DNA of 64,000 bases from Lachnospiraceae bacterium. GTDB taxonomy: Bacteria; Bacillota; Clostridia; Lachnospirales; Lachnospiraceae. How positions within the stretch are numbered: position 1 is the stretch's first letter; the number at the start of each line of letters is the position of its first letter. Below are positions 24,395 to 32,768 of the stretch, in pieces. Position numbers and translations under genes: made by a program. The stretch spans positions 1 through 64,000 of the forward strand of contig JAFYMC010000020.1 in assembly GCA_017556805.1 (NCBI GenBank), read 5' to 3'. The notes below the pieces were generated by a model. That model was not told where the DNA came from. It saw only the letters and a list, made by a program, of their open reading frames with translations, and did no database searches.

Positions 24395-25165
24395 ATGAAG
24401 TTGAAAAAGTTCATCGGAGTGTTATTTGGGGCATGTACATTGGCTTTGTTGGCCGGATGCTATGAGCCTTTGGATATTACAGATAGTGAAATGGATATGG
24501 TTGCGGAATATGCCGCCGGTGTATTGGTCAAGCATGGCACAAATGCAACGGATTCTCTTTTAGATCGTGAGGAGCAGGAGGAGGCTTTTGCAAAGCTGGC
24601 TACTCCGACTCCGCGTCCGACCTTTAAGCCGGTGAAGGAAGATAAGGATCCGGTGCAGGGGGAAGATACCACAGAAAAGGTGACACCTACCGCAAAGCCT
24701 ACGGCAACGCCGGTGCCGGATAATTCCGAGATAACGATGCAGGATTTGACTGCACTTATGGGAAAGAAGGACTTTTTCTTCCGTTATACCGGATTTGAGA
24801 CGACGCTTTTGTATCAGGGAACCGGAGATTTGTTTGCGGCAGCGGGAGAAGGCAAGCAGTTGGTAGTGTTGGAGTTTGAAGTGACCAACCGGTCCGATTC
24901 CGGAGCTACGTTGGTGTTGAATAAGGGGGCGTCCAAGGAGTTTGTCTATACGCTTCGCGGGGATGGAAAGGTGATTCGTCCGAGTCTTACCTTGTTGGAG
25001 GAGGATTTTTACACCTCGTACGAAAAATCTTATAAACCGGGAGAGACAAAGAATTGTGTTCTCGTGTTTGAATGTGAGGAAGCTTTTACGGAACATGCAT
25101 TAACGCTTTCGGTTTTAAAAGATGTGGAAGGCAATGAGGACGCGGTCCTGATAAAAATAAAATAA
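24395..25165 (+). CDS. Lipoprotein with DUF4352-like beta domain
   Basis: The 256-residue product starts at ATG 24395 after CGGAGG. A lipoprotein signal ends in LLAGC (lipid Cys22). A region of ~50 residues and a Thr/Pro linker (residues ~68-108, TPTPRPTFKP and TAKPTATPVP) lead to a beta-rich domain of ~140 residues. Its pattern VVLEFEVTNRSDSGATLVLN, with a late YKPGETKNCVLVFEC, resembles the immunoglobulin-like DUF4352 domain of secreted Firmicutes proteins. The exact role is unknown; such domains usually mediate protein or wall contacts. It has its own promoter, and the cheV promoter lies downstream. Confidence 0.75.
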   Translation: MKLKKFIGVLFGACTLALLAGCYEPLDITDSEMDMVAEYAAGVLVKHGTNATDSLLDREEQEEAFAKLATPTPRPTFKPVKEDKDPVQGEDTTEKVTPTAKPTATPVPDNSEITMQDLTALMGKKDFFFRYTGFETTLLYQGTGDLFAAAGEGKQLVVLEFEVTNRSDSGATLVLNKGASKEFVYTLRGDGKVIRPSLTLLEEDFYTSYEKSYKPGETKNCVLVFECEEAFTEHALTLSVLKDVEGNEDAVLIKIK

Positions 25166-25199
25166 GTGCAAGAATATTTTTAAAAATCTTGGAAAGTGT

Positions 25200-25228
25200 T
25201 TGATTTTTTTGCTGATTTGAAGTATAAT
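25200..25228 (+). promoter_or_regulatory. Sigma-A promoter of cheV
   Basis: TTGATT (25200-25205), 17 nt, consensus TATAAT (25223-25228), about 50 nt before the cheV start. Confidence 0.75.
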
Positions 25229-25279
25229 ATAACCATAATATACGCTATAAAGTAGCAGTCAGGAACGGAGGTAGCATAT

Positions 25280-26179
25280 ATGGAAACGGGTATTTTATTA
25301 GAGAGCGGAACAAATGAGTTGGAGATTTTGGAATTCCGTATCGGTGCAAATCATTACGGTATCAATGTGGCAAAGGTACGTGAGATTCTTCCTTTTAAGG
25401 AACCGACACCGATTCCGAATGCGCATCCTTGCATTGAAGGTATTTTTATGCCGCGTGACGAGATTATTACGATTGTTGATCTGGCAAAGCATTTGAATAT
25501 GCCGGCGTCCGGCGGCACTATGGATATGTATATCGTTACAAATTTTAATAAGTTGAATATCGGATTTCATGTACATAACGTAGTCGGTATTTCCCGCGTA
25601 TCCTGGTCGGATATTTCAAAGCCGGATGCTACCTTGAGCGGAAACGGTACGGGAGTTGCCACCGGTATTATTAAGCTGGACGGAAAATTGATTATCATTC
25701 TTGATTTTGAGAAGATTATTTCTGACATCAGTCCGGAGACGGGACTTAAGGTTTCCGAGATTGATCAGTTGGGACCGAGAGAGAGAAATACGGCTCCGAT
25801 TTTGATTGCGGAGGATTCCGCCTTATTAGGAAAGTTAATCAGCGAGAGTCTGAGCAAGGCAGGATACACCAACCTGACCATGACAACCAACGGTCAGGAG
25901 GCGTGGGATCGACTGAACCAGTATAAAAATGAGGGCGTTCTGGACCAAAGGGTTCGCCTGATTATTACCGATATTGAGATGCCGCAGATGGATGGTCATC
26001 GTTTGACGAAGCTGGTAAAAGATTCTACGGCATTTGCGCATATTCCGGTTATGATTTTCTCTTCGTTGGTAAACGACGAGATGAGAAAGAAAGGGGAAGC
26101 ACTCGGCGCGGATGCACAGCTTTCCAAGCCGGAAATCGGTCATCTGGTAGAAGCAATTGATCGTATTTTATGGAAATAA
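25280..26179 (+). CDS. cheV: Chemotaxis coupling/receiver protein CheV
   Basis: The 299-residue protein starts at ATG 25280 after ACGGAGG. It has a CheW-like coupling domain (residues ~8-155) joined to a response-regulator receiver domain (~172-298), the CheV architecture. In the receiver the acidic pocket LIAEDS, the phospho-acceptor Asp231 in TDIEMPQMDG, and Ser/Lys of the switch (FSS; LSKPE) are present. CheV couples receptors to CheA and adapts through phosphorylation. No other complete che gene is adjacent, but a receptor fragment lies at 31.4 kb. The next gene begins 24 nt downstream and is probably co-transcribed. Confidence 0.92.
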   Translation: METGILLESGTNELEILEFRIGANHYGINVAKVREILPFKEPTPIPNAHPCIEGIFMPRDEIITIVDLAKHLNMPASGGTMDMYIVTNFNKLNIGFHVHNVVGISRVSWSDISKPDATLSGNGTGVATGIIKLDGKLIIILDFEKIISDISPETGLKVSEIDQLGPRERNTAPILIAEDSALLGKLISESLSKAGYTNLTMTTNGQEAWDRLNQYKNEGVLDQRVRLIITDIEMPQMDGHRLTKLVKDSTAFAHIPVMIFSSLVNDEMRKKGEALGADAQLSKPEIGHLVEAIDRILWK

Positions 26180-26203
26180 AACGTATCTTGAAAGGTGCAG
26201 TAT

Positions 26204-28024
26204 ATGGCGAAATGCAGAAATTGTGGTACAGAGGTTCCGGATGGTTCGGAATACTGTGCGGAATGTGTAAGCAAATTGAATACTGCGAAAGATTCGGAAT
26301 CATATCTGGATAGTTTATTGAATGCAGTTATGACAGAGGAACCGAAACAAAGGGAGATTGTTTTTCCGAAAAAGGAAGCAAGCTCTCTTGTTTCCATGCC
26401 TACAGATAGGAAAACGGAAGAACCGGTAGTGTCGGAGGAACTCCCGCAGGAGTTTATCAATGTGCCGGAAGAGGACGCATCCTCCATAGAGGCCTTTGAT
26501 ACTTTTTTCGAAGGAGAAGAAGAACTTCCGGATTTAAAGAATTACAGCATTTTCGGGGATGTGGATGAAGGTACGGTAGACCGTATGCTGGCAGAGGATT
26601 TGGGCGAGACCGGACTCTGGGGGCAGGAGGATGTACAGGAGCTGCAGGAGGAGAATCTTTTTGAGGAAGAGTCGGAAGAGGAACACGAGGATTCCGATTT
26701 TAACGATCTTTCTGCGTTTTATTTAGAGGAAGAGCCGGAGTCAGAAGAACAGGAAGAAGTTCCATTGTCCGAGGTGAGTGATATTGAGGACTTATTCGGA
26801 ATGTTAGAGGATGAGCGCGGAGCGGATGCACCGCCGGAAATAGAGATGGCAATCCCGGAGGTGATATCCACAGCGGAGTTGGATGCGGCGGCGGATACCT
26901 TCAGCGGTATTGTGGAAGCACAGGAGGAAGAAGCGGAAGAAGAGGTTCTTACGGAGTTCGGCGATTTTGCGGACTTGTTCGGCAGTACGCAGGAGGACAC
27001 GGGAGCGGGCGAACCGGAACCGGTGTCGCAGCCGGCGGATGATTTTGCGGATTTGTTTGCCGGATTGGGTGACGAAGACGGGATGTTTGAATTCGGAGCG
27101 CAGCCGATTGAACTGGAGGATTCGACAGAGGACGAGGATTTGCTTGCCTCTGTGGCAGCAGCCGTTTCTGTTGCGGAAACCTCTCAAACTGAGGCGGACG
27201 CGGTACCTGCCGAAAAGAAGGAAAAGACGCAGGGTCCTTTTTCCAGACTCTATCATAAGCTCTTTGATAACGTAAAGGTGGATCCGTCCAAGATAAAACA
27301 GCCTCCGACCAAGGAAGAACTGGAAGCCAAGAAACGGGAAAAAGAAGAAGCAAAGACCCGTGAAAAGGAAGAGAAGGAAGCCTTACTTGCGGAGAAAAAG
27401 GAACAGGAAAAGCAGGTAAAGCTGGAAAAGCAGCGGGCTAAGAAGGAAGCAAAGGCGGAGAAAAAGGCCAAGAAAATGGAAGAGGCCAAGCTTTTGCTGG
27501 AGGAAATGGAAAAGACCAGAATCAATCGTGCGGGAGCTTCCATTGTATTTATTTTCTTTGCCATGATAGCGGTTGTGATTATTGTGGGAACCAGTATTTT
27601 TTCGTATTCCCTCAGTATTAAAAATGCGGAGCATGAGTTTAATCGGGATGAGTATACAGCGGCGTATAACGAGATTTACGGATTGGAGATTAAGGACGAA
27701 GATATTATGTTATATGACCGTATTATGACGGTTATGTATGTACAGAAACAGTTAAATTCTTATGATAACTATTACAGAATGAATGACAAGCCGAAGGCGT
27801 TGGATTCCCTGTTAAAGGGGTTGCAACGTTATGAGAAATACATTGAGCTGGCGGTGGAATTGGATGTAGATACGGATTTGGATTCCGTTCGGAACAAGAT
27901 ATTGGAAAATATATCGTCCAGTTTTATGTTGACCGAGCAGGAAGCAATGGAAATCATCCAGTCGGACAATCAGGCGGAATACAGTAAGAAGGTGTATGAT
28001 GCCGTGGAACGCTTGGAAGAGTAG
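26204..28024 (+). CDS. Zinc-ribbon, acidic, single-pass membrane protein of unknown function
   Basis: ATG 26204 is chosen because it places AAAGG 8 nt upstream; GTG 26195 would overlap that site. The 606-residue protein has an N-terminal zinc ribbon (CRNCGTEVPDGSEYCAEC, four Cys) and a long, very acidic, apparently disordered region (~residues 30-345). A short Pro-containing patch, a Lys/Glu coiled coil (~365-440) and a single membrane helix (~442-468, IVFIFFAMIAVVIIVGTSIF) follow. The C-terminal domain of ~135 helical, TPR-like residues lies outside. No enzyme motif is visible. It is directly downstream of cheV and followed by a strong terminator, so it may belong to the same function, but that is positional inference. 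Confidence 0.75.
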   Translation: MAKCRNCGTEVPDGSEYCAECVSKLNTAKDSESYLDSLLNAVMTEEPKQREIVFPKKEASSLVSMPTDRKTEEPVVSEELPQEFINVPEEDASSIEAFDTFFEGEEELPDLKNYSIFGDVDEGTVDRMLAEDLGETGLWGQEDVQELQEENLFEEESEEEHEDSDFNDLSAFYLEEEPESEEQEEVPLSEVSDIEDLFGMLEDERGADAPPEIEMAIPEVISTAELDAAADTFSGIVEAQEEEAEEEVLTEFGDFADLFGSTQEDTGAGEPEPVSQPADDFADLFAGLGDEDGMFEFGAQPIELEDSTEDEDLLASVAAAVSVAETSQTEADAVPAEKKEKTQGPFSRLYHKLFDNVKVDPSKIKQPPTKEELEAKKREKEEAKTREKEEKEALLAEKKEQEKQVKLEKQRAKKEAKAEKKAKKMEEAKLLLEEMEKTRINRAGASIVFIFFAMIAVVIIVGTSIFSYSLSIKNAEHEFNRDEYTAAYNEIYGLEIKDEDIMLYDRIMTVMYVQKQLNSYDNYYRMNDKPKALDSLLKGLQRYEKYIELAVELDVDTDLDSVRNKILENISSSFMLTEQEAMEIIQSDNQAEYSKKVYDAVERLEE

Positions 28025-28050
28025 GTTTGTACAGAATCGGGATGTAATGT

Positions 28051-28086
28051 ACTGTTGTCGGGGATTTTTCCCCGACAGCAGTTTTT
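28051..28086 (+). terminator. Strong rho-independent terminator
   Basis: ACTGTTGTCGGGGA pairs with TCCCCGACAGCAGT and is followed by TTTTT. It ends the cheV transcription unit 27 nt after the last stop. Confidence 0.92.
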
Positions 28087-28120
28087 ATCTTAAAAGGAAA
28101 GATATTTCGCAGGAGGAACT

Positions 28121-28726
28121 ATGATAGCAATTATTGATTATGATGCCGGTAATTTAAAGAGTGTGGAAAAGGCATTGATTAAGGTGGGAGCGGAGCCGGT
28201 AGTAACCAGAGACGCTGATTTGATTTTGCAGGCGGATAAGGTGATCTTACCGGGGGTAGGAGCCTTCGGCGAGGCAATGGAGAAGTTACACAGCTTCGGT
28301 TTGGTGGATACGATTTACAAGGTAGTGGAACAAGGAACCCCGCTTCTCGGTATTTGTCTCGGTTTGCAGCTTTTGTTTGAGTACAGCGAGGAAAAGGAAG
28401 GCTGTAAGGGCCTTTCGATTTTAAAGGGCGGTGTAAAGCGTATTCCGGATGCGCCGGGACTTAAGGTGCCGCATATGGGCTGGAATTCCCTGACGGTAAA
28501 GGAGAATGCGAAGCTGTTTCAAAATCTTCCGGCTGACCCGTACGTATATTTTGTCCATTCCTATTATTTGCAGGCAGAGGATCCGGAGGTGGTGGCTGCC
28601 ACTGCGGAATACGGCGTGACGGTGCATGCATCCGTGGAGAAGGAGAATGTGTTTGCTTGTCAGTTCCATCCGGAAAAGAGCGGTGAAATCGGATTGACTA
28701 TTTTGAAAAATTTTGTAGAGCTGTAA
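28121..28726 (+). CDS. hisH: Imidazole glycerol phosphate synthase, glutaminase subunit
   Basis: The 201-residue class I glutamine amidotransferase starts at ATG 28121 after GCAGGAGG. Nucleophile Cys79 lies in [10 protein letters not shown], and the His183/Glu185 pair in [11 protein letters not shown], completing the triad. The N-terminal [12 protein letters not shown] and the [10 protein letters not shown] motif are typical of HisH. It supplies ammonia to HisF for closure of the imidazole ring in histidine synthesis. Only hisH and hisF occur here, 10 nt apart and bracketed by terminators; the other his genes are not in the window. Confidence 0.97.
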   Translation: MIAIIDYDAGNLKSVEKALIKVGAEPVVTRDADLILQADKVILPGVGAFGEAMEKLHSFGLVDTIYKVVEQGTPLLGICLGLQLLFEYSEEKEGCKGLSILKGGVKRIPDAPGLKVPHMGWNSLTVKENAKLFQNLPADPYVYFVHSYYLQAEDPEVVAATAEYGVTVHASVEKENVFACQFHPEKSGEIGLTILKNFVEL

Positions 28727-28736
28727 GGAGAAAAGT

Positions 28737-29498
28737 ATGTTTACAAAGCGTATTATTCCGTGTCTGGATGTACATAACGGCAGAGTGGTAAAGGGAATTA
28801 ATTTTGTGAATTTAAGAGATGCAGGAGATCCGGTAGAGGTAGGTGCGGCTTACGATGCGGCAGGTGCCGATGAACTGGTGTTTTTGGATATTACCGCATC
28901 CTCCGATGCCCGGGCCATCAAGCTTGACATGGTACGTCGCGTGGCGGAGCGTGTGTTTATTCCGTTTACTGTGGGCGGCGGTATTCGTACCGTGGATGAT
29001 TTTAAGGAGATTTTGCGTGAGGGTGCCGATAAAATTGCGGTGAATACCGCAGCGATTTTGAATCCGCGCCTCATTGCGGATGCGGCGGATAAGTTCGGTA
29101 GCCAGTGTGTGGTGGTGGCCATCGATGCCAAGCGCCGTGAGGACGGTTCCGGCTGGAACATTTATAAAAACGGTGGACGTGTGGACATGGGAATCGATGC
29201 TATCGAGTGGGCTATGGAAGCCCATAAGCTGGGCGCAGGAGAGTTTCTTGTGACCAGTATGGATAAGGATGGCACGAAAGACGGTTATGATTTGGAACTG
29301 ACCAGACAGATTGCCGAAGTGGTATCCGTTCCGGTAATTGCCTCCGGCGGTGCGGGGACTAAGGCGCATTTTTACGATGCATTGACGGAAGGAAAGGCAG
29401 ATGCGGCCTTGGCAGCATCTTTGTTCCATTATAAGGAACTGGAAATCAATGATGTAAAGGGATACCTTCGCGAAAGAGGCGTCAGTGTGCGTTTGTAG
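28737..29498 (+). CDS. hisF: Imidazole glycerol phosphate synthase, cyclase subunit
   Basis: The 253-residue TIM barrel starts at ATG 28737 after GTAAGGAG. It is a canonical HisF: catalytic Asp11 in RIIPCLDV and the second Asp in VVVAIDAKR. Phosphate-binding loops are in TVGGGIRT and VIASGGAGT. It converts PRFAR plus HisH-derived ammonia to imidazole glycerol phosphate and AICAR. There is no sign of the divergence seen in HisF homologs recruited to surface-sugar pathways, so histidine biosynthesis is the best call. It ends in a bidirectional terminator shared with the convergent DUF4250 gene. Confidence 0.97.
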   Translation: MFTKRIIPCLDVHNGRVVKGINFVNLRDAGDPVEVGAAYDAAGADELVFLDITASSDARAIKLDMVRRVAERVFIPFTVGGGIRTVDDFKEILREGADKIAVNTAAILNPRLIADAADKFGSQCVVVAIDAKRREDGSGWNIYKNGGRVDMGIDAIEWAMEAHKLGAGEFLVTSMDKDGTKDGYDLELTRQIAEVVSVPVIASGGAGTKAHFYDALTEGKADAALAASLFHYKELEINDVKGYLRERGVSVRL

Positions 29499-29543
29499 GC
29501 TTCAAAACGCGATGTATTCGAAGACGGTGTAAAGTGAAAAAAG

Positions 29544-29573
29544 AAACGCCTGTCCGCCGGGACAGGTGTTTTT
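29544..29573. terminator. Bidirectional terminator between hisF and the DUF4250 gene
   Basis: AAACGCCTGTCC pairs with GGACAGGTGTTT. It is followed by TTTTT on the plus strand and by a T-rich run on the minus strand, so it can end both convergent genes. Confidence 0.88.
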
Positions 29574-29576
29574 GAC

Positions 29577-29753
29577 TTAGCAAAACTGGTTAGTTTCGCT
29601 GTTATAATGATAATCAATGATTTCTAAAGTGCGGATAATCTCTTCCGGAGTACAGTCGTTAGCGGAACAGAACTCGGAGAGGCTTGCATAGTTATCCCGC
29701 AACTGGGTATTGATATAACTTAGCAGGATAACCGGGTCTTTCGGTAAATTCAT
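29577..29753 (-). CDS. Small DUF4250-domain protein
   Basis: The true start is the ATG complementary to 29751-29753, preceded by AAAGGAG; a longer upstream frame lacks a ribosome site. The 58-residue product begins MNLPKDPVILLSYINTQLRD and ends IDYHYNSETNQFC. This closely fits DUF4250, a ~60-residue family of unknown function found mostly in gut Clostridia and Bacteroidetes. It is acidic, soluble and helical, with a fold that could be a small helix-turn-helix, but no activity is known. It is divergent from the AEC transporter gene. Confidence 0.85.
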   Translation of the reverse strand: MNLPKDPVILLSYINTQLRDNYASLSEFCSANDCTPEEIIRTLEIIDYHYNSETNQFC

Positions 29754-29876
29754 AAAAGCTCCTTTCTGTAAACGGCAAACGGCGGGACCGGTGCCGGTGG
29801 ATTGTGATGCGGCTAAATTGTAGCATAGGTTGAAGAAAATGTAAAGAAGAAGCGTGAAAGAAAGGAAGGACAAGAA

Positions 29877-30833
29877 ATGGAACTGGCCGGAATTCTTACC
29901 AATCAGGTCGTTGTTATGTTTTTGCTGTTGGCGACCGGTATGCTTTTATATAAAATAGGGATGATTACCGACGAGGGCAACCGCCAGATGGCGGGAGTGG
30001 TGTTATATGTGGTGGCGCCGCTTTTGATTCTGGATACCTACAGCATGGAGTACGATGCAACGATTACCAAAAACATGCTTTGGGGCTTTGTGCTTTCCGC
30101 TATCAGTATTATAATCGGTATTCTTGTTTCCTATGTGTTAAAAATCGGAAGCAAGAAGGAAAGCTTTCCCACGGAACGTTTTACCGTGATTTTTACCAAT
30201 TGCGGCTTTATGGGCATTCCGTTGGCAGACGCAGTGTTCGGAGATATCGGTGTGATTTATTGCACCACTTATATCACCATGTTTAATTTGTTTGTATGGA
30301 CCTACGGACTGGCGCTGATGCGGGGAAAGAGTACGGAAAAGCGCAGTGTGAAGGAAAAATTGAAACCGTTTTTGACGCCGACCATGTTTTGCATTGTCAT
30401 CGGACTTTTGGTGTACTTTTTGCAGATACCGATGCCGAAGCAGTTAAAATCTGCGGTGGGGTATATTTCTTCTATGAATACTCCGCTTGCCATGATTGTG
30501 TCCGGTATTTATATCGCTCAGGGAGATTTGCTCGGTGCACTGCGGAAAGGAAGAGTATATGCGGTCAGTGCCATGAAGTGCCTTGCGGTACCGTTCTTTA
30601 TGATTTTTGTATTGATGCTTTTGCCTTTTGACGAAAAGTTAAAAACGACGATTTTGATTTTGTCTGCTTGCCCGAGCGGTGCCAATGGGATGCTGTTCGC
30701 CAACCGCTTCGGTGGAGATGCAAAGACTGCGTCCAATGTATTTACCGTAACCACCATTGCCAGCATCGGTTGCATCCCTTTTATGGTCATGGCGGCGGAA
30801 TGGATTACGAATGCGGTGACCGGTTTGTTTTGA
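29877..30833 (+). CDS. AEC-family transporter (auxin efflux carrier superfamily)
   Basis: The 318-residue membrane protein starts at ATG 29877 after GGAAGGAC. It has about ten predicted membrane segments in two halves, the AEC layout. Family features include FTNCGFMGIPLADAVFG in the fourth segment and SACPSGANGMLFANRFGGDA near the end, both unwound-helix regions that carry substrate. Bacterial AEC proteins move small organic acids such as malate or malonate; the substrate here is unknown. It is monocistronic, and its stop lies about 48 nt before the tRNA promoter. Confidence 0.9.
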   Translation: MELAGILTNQVVVMFLLLATGMLLYKIGMITDEGNRQMAGVVLYVVAPLLILDTYSMEYDATITKNMLWGFVLSAISIIIGILVSYVLKIGSKKESFPTERFTVIFTNCGFMGIPLADAVFGDIGVIYCTTYITMFNLFVWTYGLALMRGKSTEKRSVKEKLKPFLTPTMFCIVIGLLVYFLQIPMPKQLKSAVGYISSMNTPLAMIVSGIYIAQGDLLGALRKGRVYAVSAMKCLAVPFFMIFVLMLLPFDEKLKTTILILSACPSGANGMLFANRFGGDAKTASNVFTVTTIASIGCIPFMVMAAEWITNAVTGLF

Positions 30834-30880
30834 CAGAAAAATCGAGAATTGTTCGAAATATTTAAACTTTTAATTTTTTG

Positions 30881-30909
30881 TTGACAAATCTCTTCAATGG
30901 GTGTATAGT
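30881..30909 (+). promoter_or_regulatory. Sigma-A promoter of the tRNA-Gly gene
   Basis: Consensus TTGACA (30881-30886), 17 nt, TATAGT (30904-30909), 41 nt before the tRNA. Confidence 0.85.
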
Positions 30910-30950
30910 ATGAGAGTACCGAGCAGCAAGCAAGGTACCTCATAGAAAAT

Positions 30951-31022
30951 GCGCAAGTGGCTCAGTGGTGGAGTATCGCCTTGCCAAGGCGAGGGTCGCG
31001 GGTTCGAATCCCGTCTTGCGCT
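30951..31022 (+). tRNA. tRNA-Gly (GCC)
   Basis: The 72-nt gene folds as a full cloverleaf. Acceptor arms are GCGCAAG/CTTGCGC with discriminator T, the D-loop is GCTCAGTGGTGGAGT, the anticodon loop TTGCCAA gives anticodon GCC, and the T-loop is GGGTTCGAATCCC. CCA is not encoded. A consensus promoter precedes it and a hairpin with a long T-run follows. Partial copies of its 3' end recur downstream at 31156 and 31313. Confidence 0.97.
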
Positions 31023-31027
31023 CTCTG

Positions 31028-31070
31028 AAAAAGAAAGAATCGTATCGTTGATACGGTTCTTTCTTTTTTT
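31028..31070 (+). terminator. tRNA-Gly terminator
   Basis: AAAGAAAGAATCGTATC pairs with GATACGGTTCTTTCTTT and ends in a long T-run. A near-copy lies at 31172-31211. Confidence 0.9.
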
Positions 31071-31324
31071 CGGAGCACATCCGTGCTCCGAAGGGTTCGA
31101 AGTCTCGTCTACCGGCTCGGTCGGCGCTAAACGGTCTCCACTGGAGACCAGCGCCCCGTCTTGCGCTCTATAAAAAGAAAGACAGTATCGTTGATACTGT
31201 CTTTTCTTTTTGTGAGCGCAAGCGCTCACGGAACCCATGCAAACATGCATGGGTTCGGTCTCCGCTTCGCTCCGGTCGGTGCAGAACCGACGTCCCCCGG
31301 ACGTCGTGGGATGTCTTGCGCTTA
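31071..31324. repeat. tRNA-derived, palindrome-rich repeat array
   Basis: Two rearranged units follow the tRNA. Each starts with GGGTTCG (31094 and 31251), runs through a palindromic insert, and ends in GTCTTGCGCT, the tRNA 3' end (31158-31167 and 31313-31322). The first unit is followed by a second copy of the tRNA terminator (31172-31211). Hairpins include CGGAGCACATCCGTGCTCCG (31071-31090), GGCGCT...AGCGCC (31123-31154), GTGAGCGC/GCGCTCAC (31212-31229), GAACCCATGC/GCATGGGTTC (31231-31256) and CGACGTCCCCCGGACGTCG (31288-31306). No ORF is convincing. Duplicated tRNA 3' ends are also what integrating elements leave behind. Confidence 0.8.
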
Positions 31325-31379
31325 CAGCCTTCCGAGAAGGTAGGGACAGTGGGAGTCTTCCGTAGGGACTGCGGAAAGC

Positions 31380-31940
31380 ATGAATAATATTGCCGAAGTA
31401 ATTGAAGAGGCGGCAAGTAATATTGAAGCACAGTCCGGTATGACACAGAGTATTCGTAATGCAATCCGGGAGACCAAGCAACGTTCCGGACAGATGGTTA
31501 CGGTGGCAGAGCAATCCGGTCGGAATATACAGGAAAATCAGGAAGTGATGAATCGTCTGAAGCAACAAGCGACAAAGATAGTCGCCGCGAATGAAAGTGT
31601 AACGACGGCAATGGAACGCTTGCAAACGCAGACTTCCGAGGTTGTAAAGATTACAGAAATTATTGTGGGGATTTCCGATCAGACCAATTTGCTGGCTTTG
31701 AATGCTTCCATCGAAAGTGCCCGGGCAGGAGAAGCCGGTCGCGGGTTTGCTGTAGTTGCGGATCAGATTCGACAACTGGCAGAGGAAACGAAGAATTCAA
31801 CGGAAAAAATTACAAGGATTATCAATGAACTGGACAGCAATGCAAAAGCAGTAATGAAGTCGGTTAAGTTATCGGTGGATGCTGCAGAGAGTCAAAACGA
31901 AGCGATTGTTACGGCAGCTGATTCGGTAGAAGCAAGATAA
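31380..31940 (+). pseudogene. Chemoreceptor (methyl-accepting chemotaxis protein) fragment
   Basis: This 186-codon frame is the cytoplasmic signalling region of a chemoreceptor. It contains the conserved hairpin tip ([20 protein letters not shown], then [20 protein letters not shown]) and flanking coiled coils. Sensor, membrane segments and HAMP domain are absent. Receptor-like residues extend a few codons upstream of the ATG (AES) until the frame meets unrelated sequence with a stop at 31341-31343. The 3' end stops after ADSVEAR, shorter than usual, and a terminator follows. There is no ribosome site before ATG 31380. It is best read as a remnant cut at its 5' side by the tRNA repeat array, though expression as a soluble signalling fragment is possible. 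Confidence 0.75.
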
Positions 31941-31942
31941 AG

Positions 31943-31969
31943 CAAGGTCTCTTCGGAGACCTTGTTTTT
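31943..31969 (+). terminator. Rho-independent terminator
   Basis: CAAGGTCTC pairs with GAGACCTTG around TTCG and is followed by TTTTT, three nucleotides after the receptor-fragment stop codon. Confidence 0.9.
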
Positions 31970-32013
31970 ATGAGGATGTGATAAGTGTTATCCGCAGTCA
32001 CGCAGAAAAATGA

Positions 32014-32042
32014 TTTACCTGTAATGAAATAAGTGGTATACT
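32014..32042 (+). promoter_or_regulatory. Sigma-A promoter of the acetyltransferase gene
   Basis: TTTACC (32014-32019), 17 nt, TATACT (32037-32042), about 40 nt before the start. Confidence 0.65.
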
Positions 32043-32081
32043 GAAAACTGTGGAAAAACGGGTAAGAAGGAGAGACGTACG

Positions 32082-32651
32082 ATGGAAAAAAGAGTAATTC
32101 GGAGTGCAACCTTAGAGGATGCGGAAGCGATTCTCGGTATTTATGAGACATATATTACAAATACTGTGGTTACATTTGAAATCGAGGTGCCGTCACCGGA
32201 ATCGTTCCGGGAACGAATGGAAAAGATTATGGCACAGTTCCCGTGGCTTGTCTGTGAGATTGACGGAGAAATTGCCGGATATGCCTATGCATCAAAGCAT
32301 GGTGAGCGGGCAGCGTACCGATGGTCGGCGGATTTGTCGGTGTACATTCATGAGAAATTTCATCGGAAGCATATCGCATCGGAATTGTATGAAGAGGTAA
32401 TCCGGTTGTTGCAAAAGCAGGGATATTATACCGTATATGCCGGCGTTTCCACCCCGAACCCAAGAAGTGAGGCATTTCATGACGCCTACGGCTTCCGAAA
32501 TCTCGGCGAATTTAAGAATGTGGGATATAAACTGGGACAATGGCTCGGAGTGACCTGGTATGAATTGCCGATTGCGGCATATAGTGAGAACCCCGCAGAA
32601 CCGCTGGCAATCGGAAAAATAACAGAAGATGAGGGGACAAAGAAGTTGTAG
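32082..32651 (+). CDS. GNAT N-acetyltransferase, phosphinothricin-acetyltransferase-like
   Basis: The 189-residue protein starts at ATG 32082 after AAGGAGAG. It follows the PAT/YncA branch of GNAT enzymes: IRSATLEDAEAILGIYETYI at the N-terminus, the YAYASKHGERAAYRWSADLS strand pair, and the acetyl-CoA loop HRKHIASELYEEVIRLL. FHDAYGFRNLGEFKNVGYKL is near the end. Members acetylate amino groups of small molecules such as phosphinothricin, methionine sulfone or amino acids; the natural substrate here is unknown. It is transcribed alone from its own promoter. Confidence 0.9.
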   Translation: MEKRVIRSATLEDAEAILGIYETYITNTVVTFEIEVPSPESFRERMEKIMAQFPWLVCEIDGEIAGYAYASKHGERAAYRWSADLSVYIHEKFHRKHIASELYEEVIRLLQKQGYYTVYAGVSTPNPRSEAFHDAYGFRNLGEFKNVGYKLGQWLGVTWYELPIAAYSENPAEPLAIGKITEDEGTKKL

Positions 32652-32656
32652 TTTTC

Positions 32657-32685
32657 TTGCACTTTCTGCGAGAGTGTGGTATGAT
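32657..32685 (+). promoter_or_regulatory. Sigma-A promoter of the Cys-rich protein/TPR/hflX operon
   Basis: TTGCAC (32657-32662), 17 nt, TATGAT (32680-32685). The same -10 hexamer heads the operon of the paralog at 9.7 kb. Confidence 0.75.
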
Positions 32686-32768
32686 AGTTCATGGGTATTG
32701 AAAGAGAAAGAACTTTGGGACTGTAGTACCCGAGGTTTTAAAATCATAAGATAAAAGGAGACGAAGGT

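Noticed and set aside
28812-29429. Long open frame on the minus strand within hisF
   Set aside because: It is the mirror of a conserved gene with strong codon bias; it has no ribosome site and no family features.
31028-31324. Possible CRISPR array after the tRNA-Gly gene
   Set aside because: Repeats are few, unequal and derived from the tRNA 3' end and terminator; spacing is irregular and there are no cas genes.
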